64,000 nucleotides of DNA from Myxococcota bacterium (GTDB lineage Bacteria > Myxococcota > XYA12-FULL-58-9 > JALHOP01), in NCBI GenBank assembly GCA_022842935.1, contig JALHOP010000001.1, forward strand, positions 248,001 to 312,000, in the 5' to 3' direction. The position numbers and the translations under genes were made by a program. The notes beneath the pieces were generated by a model that searched no databases, had not been told where the DNA came from, and saw only the letters and a list, made by a program, of their open reading frames with translations. This document shows, piece after piece, positions 61,433 to 64,000 of this stretch. The first letter of the stretch is position 1, and every line of letters begins with the position of its first letter.

Positions 61433-62746
61433 CTACAGCACGATGAGGTCGTCGGCGTCGAGCACCTCGTGCTCGTCGTGTGCGGCCTGCGTCGCTTTCA
61501 ATCGATCCGCCGAGAGTCCCTGCAGATACTGATGGACGTCTGGGTGCTTCTTGAGCACATCTTGAAAGTCCGCGCGTGGCAAGAAGAGCGCGCCGACAAG
61601 CGAGTGCGCGACAACTGTCGCGTTAGCCGGCTGACTGTGCAGCAGGCTGATCTCGCCGACGACCTGACCAGGCCCGAGGTTTGCCACGGTGACCATCGCG
61701 CCGCCATCCTTCTGCACGTTCACCTGGACGTCGCCGGTTGCGATGACGAAAAGCCCCTGACCCTCCTGACCTTGGGTGATGAGCTTTGCCCCCGGTTGGT
61801 AGCCGACGCGCTTGAAGCGGTCGATGAGCGAGTACCGAGCTTCGTCGTCGAACTTGGCGAACAGCGGTGAGGTGCGAAGGAGATTGCCGATAATGCGCTT
61901 GCGACAATATTCGACGAGCTCTTCCGCGACGCGCGGCTTGGCTTTGGCGAGCTGCTCGACGTCGCTTCGTGCCAGCTCGAAGATCTCGACCTCTTCATCC
62001 GCGATGACGGTCGCCGAGCGAGGCGCGCCGGTCAGCAATGCCATCTCGCCGATCACCATGCCCGGGCCTAACTTGGCGAGCTGATGGCCGCCTTTTTCTA
62101 CACGCACGTGTCCGCTCGCGACGACGAGCAGAGTGTTACCCTTCTCGCCCTCGACCAAGAGCTTTGAGCCCTTGGCGACACGCTTGTAGTGCAGACGCTT
62201 GACAGTCTCGACGAAAGCCTCCTCGTCGAGCTCGGAAAAGAGTGGCATGGGCAGCGGGATAGCTGCCTCGCCAGCGGGCGAAAACGTGAGGCCAACCTGG
62301 ACGATCTTCTCGAAGCGCTGAGCGGGCTCCAGCTTGAGCAAGTCATCGGCCCGAAGGGTGTTCGCGTCACGGGTTTTCGACTTGAGCGCCGGCGGTGTCG
62401 ATAAATTGCCCGCCTTGGCGCGCACGCCGCGGACATGGATGCGCCCCAGAGTCGCGAGGAGGCTCGCGTCGCTTGGTGCACGCTCGATGCCCTGGCGAAT
62501 CACCACCATGGCTGGGAGCAGATAGCCATCATGTGCGAGGCGATCGGCGAGAGCGCGCATGATTTTCAACGCAGCTGCCGCCTGACCCGCATCGCCCAGC
62601 GTAATGGCGAGCGCGAGGCGTGTGTTGCGGTCGTCCGGAGAGGCGGCGACCAGCTCCGCAAGGTAAGCCGCGGCGTCGGCCGGTTTTCCCGCGCGCAGGG
62701 CTTCGTCGACGCGCGAACGCGTTGCACCCGTCGTGTCGTTGCTCAT
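61433..62746 (-). CDS. TPR protein with two cyclic-nucleotide-binding domains
   Basis: 437 aa, no membrane segment. The N-terminal 130 residues form TPR-like helices (LALAITLGDAGQAAAALKIM). Two Crp-type beta-roll domains follow, at about 165-285 (GMVIGEMALLTGAPRSATVI) and about 295-410 (GQVVGEISLLHSQPANATVV). Both keep the GE-x-AL/SLL phosphate cassette, with Thr-Val near the Arg position that usually binds cyclic nucleotide. There is no DNA-binding or kinase domain, so it may be a cyclic-nucleotide-responsive scaffold. ATG 62746 has GGAAG upstream. Confidence 0.85.
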   Translation of the reverse strand: MSNDTTGATRSRVDEALRAGKPADAAAYLAELVAASPDDRNTRLALAITLGDAGQAAAALKIMRALADRLAHDGYLLPAMVVIRQGIERAPSDASLLATLGRIHVRGVRAKAGNLSTPPALKSKTRDANTLRADDLLKLEPAQRFEKIVQVGLTFSPAGEAAIPLPMPLFSELDEEAFVETVKRLHYKRVAKGSKLLVEGEKGNTLLVVASGHVRVEKGGHQLAKLGPGMVIGEMALLTGAPRSATVIADEEVEIFELARSDVEQLAKAKPRVAEELVEYCRKRIIGNLLRTSPLFAKFDDEARYSLIDRFKRVGYQPGAKLITQGQEGQGLFVIATGDVQVNVQKDGGAMVTVANLGPGQVVGEISLLHSQPANATVVAHSLVGALFLPRADFQDVLKKHPDVHQYLQGLSADRLKATQAAHDEHEVLDADDLIVL

Positions 62747-62825
62747 GAAACGAAGCTTCCAAGGTTGTGGGCGCAACTTCAAGTTTATGGACGGATACAC
62801 GCCGACCGATTGCCATTGCCCGGCT

Positions 62826-62853
62826 GTTATCAAAGTGATATCACTTTGATAAC
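62826..62853 (+). promoter_or_regulatory. 28-bp perfect palindrome, probable operator of the SPFH-RHH operon
   Basis: GTTATCAAAGTGAT (62826-62839) is followed immediately by its exact reverse complement (62840-62853). It is AT-rich in a GC-rich setting and lies 18 bases before the SPFH start. TTGCCC (62816-62821) with TATCAC (62839-62844), 17 bases apart, would put the -10 box inside the palindrome, so a bound repressor would block transcription. The central TGATATCA has the symmetry expected for dimeric or tetrameric ribbon-helix-helix proteins, one of which is encoded in the same unit. Confidence 0.85.
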
Positions 62854-62871
62854 AAAATGGAGGTTGGCGCC

Positions 62872-63756
62872 ATGAGCTCCAGCACAGGGGTCCCGGCCGA
62901 GAAGCGCAGAAACGCATTGCCTGGTTTACCGATGGTCGTGCTTGGCATCGTCATTGGCCTGGTCGGCGGGCTGATCATCGTGAGTCGCGGTTTCGAGCCC
63001 GATGAAGTACCGGTCGTCATCGGCGCCCTCGTCATCATCGAGGTCTTCATCGTGCGCGGCATTTTCGTGCTCGCTCCCAACGAGGCGCGCATCTTGCTGC
63101 TATTTGGCACCTACAAGGGCACCGTGGCAGGGCAGGGAATGCACTGGGTGAATCCCTTCATGACCCGTATGGCGACGAACCTCCGCGCCAATAGTTTCGA
63201 GAGCAACAAGCTCAAGGTGAACGACTTCGATGGTAACCCCATCGAGATCGCCGCGATCATCGTCTACCGGATCGTTGACACCGCTAAAGCGGCCTTCGCT
63301 GTCGACGATAGCCGCCACTACATGCAGGTGCAGAGCGAGTCAGGGCTACGCAGCCTCGCGAGCCACTACCCGTATGACAGCGAAGACCACGACAAACCGT
63401 CGCTCCGCGGTAGCATCGACATCGTCGCCGAGAAGCTCAAGCACGAGCTGCAGCAGCGGGTCGCCATGGCTGGCCTGCAGATCGTCGAGGCACGCATCAG
63501 CTTTCTCGCCTACGCGCCCGAAATCGCGCACGCGATGCTGCAACGCCAGCAGGCTTCGGCAATCATCGCAGCGCGTCAAAAAATCGTCGAAGGCGCCGTG
63601 GGCATGGTCGAAAGCGCCCTCGACCTGCTCGCCAAGAAGCATGTCGTGCACCTCGACGAGGAGCGCAAGGCGCAGATGGTGTCGAATCTGCTCGTTGTGT
63701 TGTGCGGCGAGCGCGGCACCCAGGCGGTCGTCAATACCGGCACGCTCTACGGTTGA
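62872..63756 (+). CDS. SPFH/Band 7 domain membrane protein
   Basis: 294 aa. Two N-terminal membrane segments (about 18-40 and 45-66; [19 protein letters not shown]) are followed by the Band 7 domain from [20 protein letters not shown] to about 190, then a helical segment with [39 protein letters not shown], the flotillin/prohibitin pattern. Such proteins form rings or cages in membranes and often hold proteases. GGAGG lies seven bases before ATG 62872; an ATG five codons upstream lacks a site. It is followed by a ribbon-helix-helix gene and preceded by a palindrome. Confidence 0.9.
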   Translation: MSSSTGVPAEKRRNALPGLPMVVLGIVIGLVGGLIIVSRGFEPDEVPVVIGALVIIEVFIVRGIFVLAPNEARILLLFGTYKGTVAGQGMHWVNPFMTRMATNLRANSFESNKLKVNDFDGNPIEIAAIIVYRIVDTAKAAFAVDDSRHYMQVQSESGLRSLASHYPYDSEDHDKPSLRGSIDIVAEKLKHELQQRVAMAGLQIVEARISFLAYAPEIAHAMLQRQQASAIIAARQKIVEGAVGMVESALDLLAKKHVVHLDEERKAQMVSNLLVVLCGERGTQAVVNTGTLYG

Positions 63757-63821
63757 TACTGGCGAGACCCTTATGGCGTAGCTACGAAACCCGGGGCGGG
63801 ACTTAGCGAAGCGAAGTGACC

Positions 63822-63989
63822 ATGGCAGAGCGAAAGGCTTTCTTGCTGCGCATCGATCCACAGGTCCTTGCCGCCTTGCAGCGCTGGGCCGACGACGAGC
63901 TTCGTAGCTTGAATGGCCAGATCGAGTTCGTTCTGCGCCAAGCGATCGTCGACGCTGGGCGCCTGCCAAAAAAGAATACCAAGCCGTGA
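63822..63989 (+). CDS. Arc/MetJ-type ribbon-helix-helix DNA-binding protein
   Basis: 55 aa. The start MAERKAFLLRIDPQVLAALQ gives the N-terminal beta strand (residues KAFLLRI) that inserts in the DNA major groove as a dimer, then two helices (VLAALQRWADDELRS and NGQIEFVLRQAIVDAGR) typical of RHH repressors, and a short Lys-rich tail. It follows the SPFH gene by 65 bases on the same strand. A natural target is the palindrome ahead of that gene, giving autoregulation (inference). Confidence 0.85.
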   Translation: MAERKAFLLRIDPQVLAALQRWADDELRSLNGQIEFVLRQAIVDAGRLPKKNTKP

Positions 63990-64000
63990 CCGGGCGTTAG

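Noticed and set aside
62857-62871. ATG 62857 as the SPFH start
   Set aside because: The GGAGG site overlaps this codon and is correctly spaced only for ATG 62872.

Overview
The window looks like chromosomal DNA of a high-GC, Gram-negative deltaproteobacterial-type organism, most likely a member of the Myxococcota. This rests on gene content, not on a database search. The evidence is: LPS and outer-membrane functions (lpxC, an LptF/LptG pair, an OmpA-type lipoprotein), many secreted lipoproteins, cysteine-repeat surface proteins, a MYXO-CTERM-like C-terminal anchor, a protein resembling the MXAN_5187 family, an orphan type III export gate, and a Dif-like chemotaxis operon. No rRNA, tRNA, insertion sequence, prophage or CRISPR array was seen. 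Most of the region is ordinary core genome.

Layout. 1-2.5 kb: end of a frame-broken Crp/Fnr regulator, then rplM-rpsI with a clear promoter and terminator. 2.5-9.2 kb: S9 peptidase, unknown genes, orphan SctV/FlhA export gate, DUF192 protein, PP2C phosphatase. 9.2-14 kb: a long non-coding gap, an RpoH-type sigma factor with a sigma54-like promoter, a TolB-like lipoprotein and two coupled unknown genes. 14-19.7 kb (minus strand): truA, a two-part surface protein, asd and an OmpA lipoprotein pair, with two arrays of a 7-bp tandem repeat. 19.8-27.4 kb (plus): M23 peptidase, NagZ-like GH3 hydrolase, LptF, LptG and PAP2 phosphatase in tight succession, then a CsbD stress protein and gap. 27.4-33.3 kb (minus): a lipoprotein, fumC, a 5'-nucleotidase-type lipoprotein and a Fic-like protein with a degenerate core. 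33.7-39 kb: ribA plus a cysteine desulfurase, an MXAN_5187-like protein plus a PBP4-type carboxypeptidase, and a repeat-type membrane protein. 39.2-45.3 kb (plus): HAD phosphatase, yebC, ruvC, ruvA, an SH3 protein, ruvB, then lpxC. 45.7-48.7 kb: cysteine-rich lipoproteins. 49-56.3 kb (plus): thiL, MCP-CheW-CheY-CheA, a LarC N-terminal module and a GAF/PAS/DHp protein. 56.4-62.7 kb (minus): a broken ArsC-like/GNAT unit, etfBA, rpe and a tandem cNMP-binding protein, with a small plus-strand lipoprotein pair between. 62.8-64 kb (plus): a 28-bp perfect palindrome driving an SPFH protein and a tiny ribbon-helix-helix protein.

How genes work together. The 19.8-25.9 kb cluster joins peptidoglycan turnover, LPS export and lipid phosphate recycling. 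The MCP-CheW-CheY-CheA order and the almost absent periplasmic sensor match the Myxococcus Dif pathway (DifA, C, D, E), which controls exopolysaccharide rather than a flagellum. No flagellar genes accompany it here.

Most unusual items: the palindrome/SPFH/RHH unit at the right end; a long stem-loop that buries the ribosome-binding site and TTG start of cheA; the heptanucleotide arrays, one of which lies in frame between two complete-looking surface proteins; a DHp protein with no ATPase domain; a LarC lacking its second half; and Fic-like and ArsC-like proteins that have lost catalytic residues.
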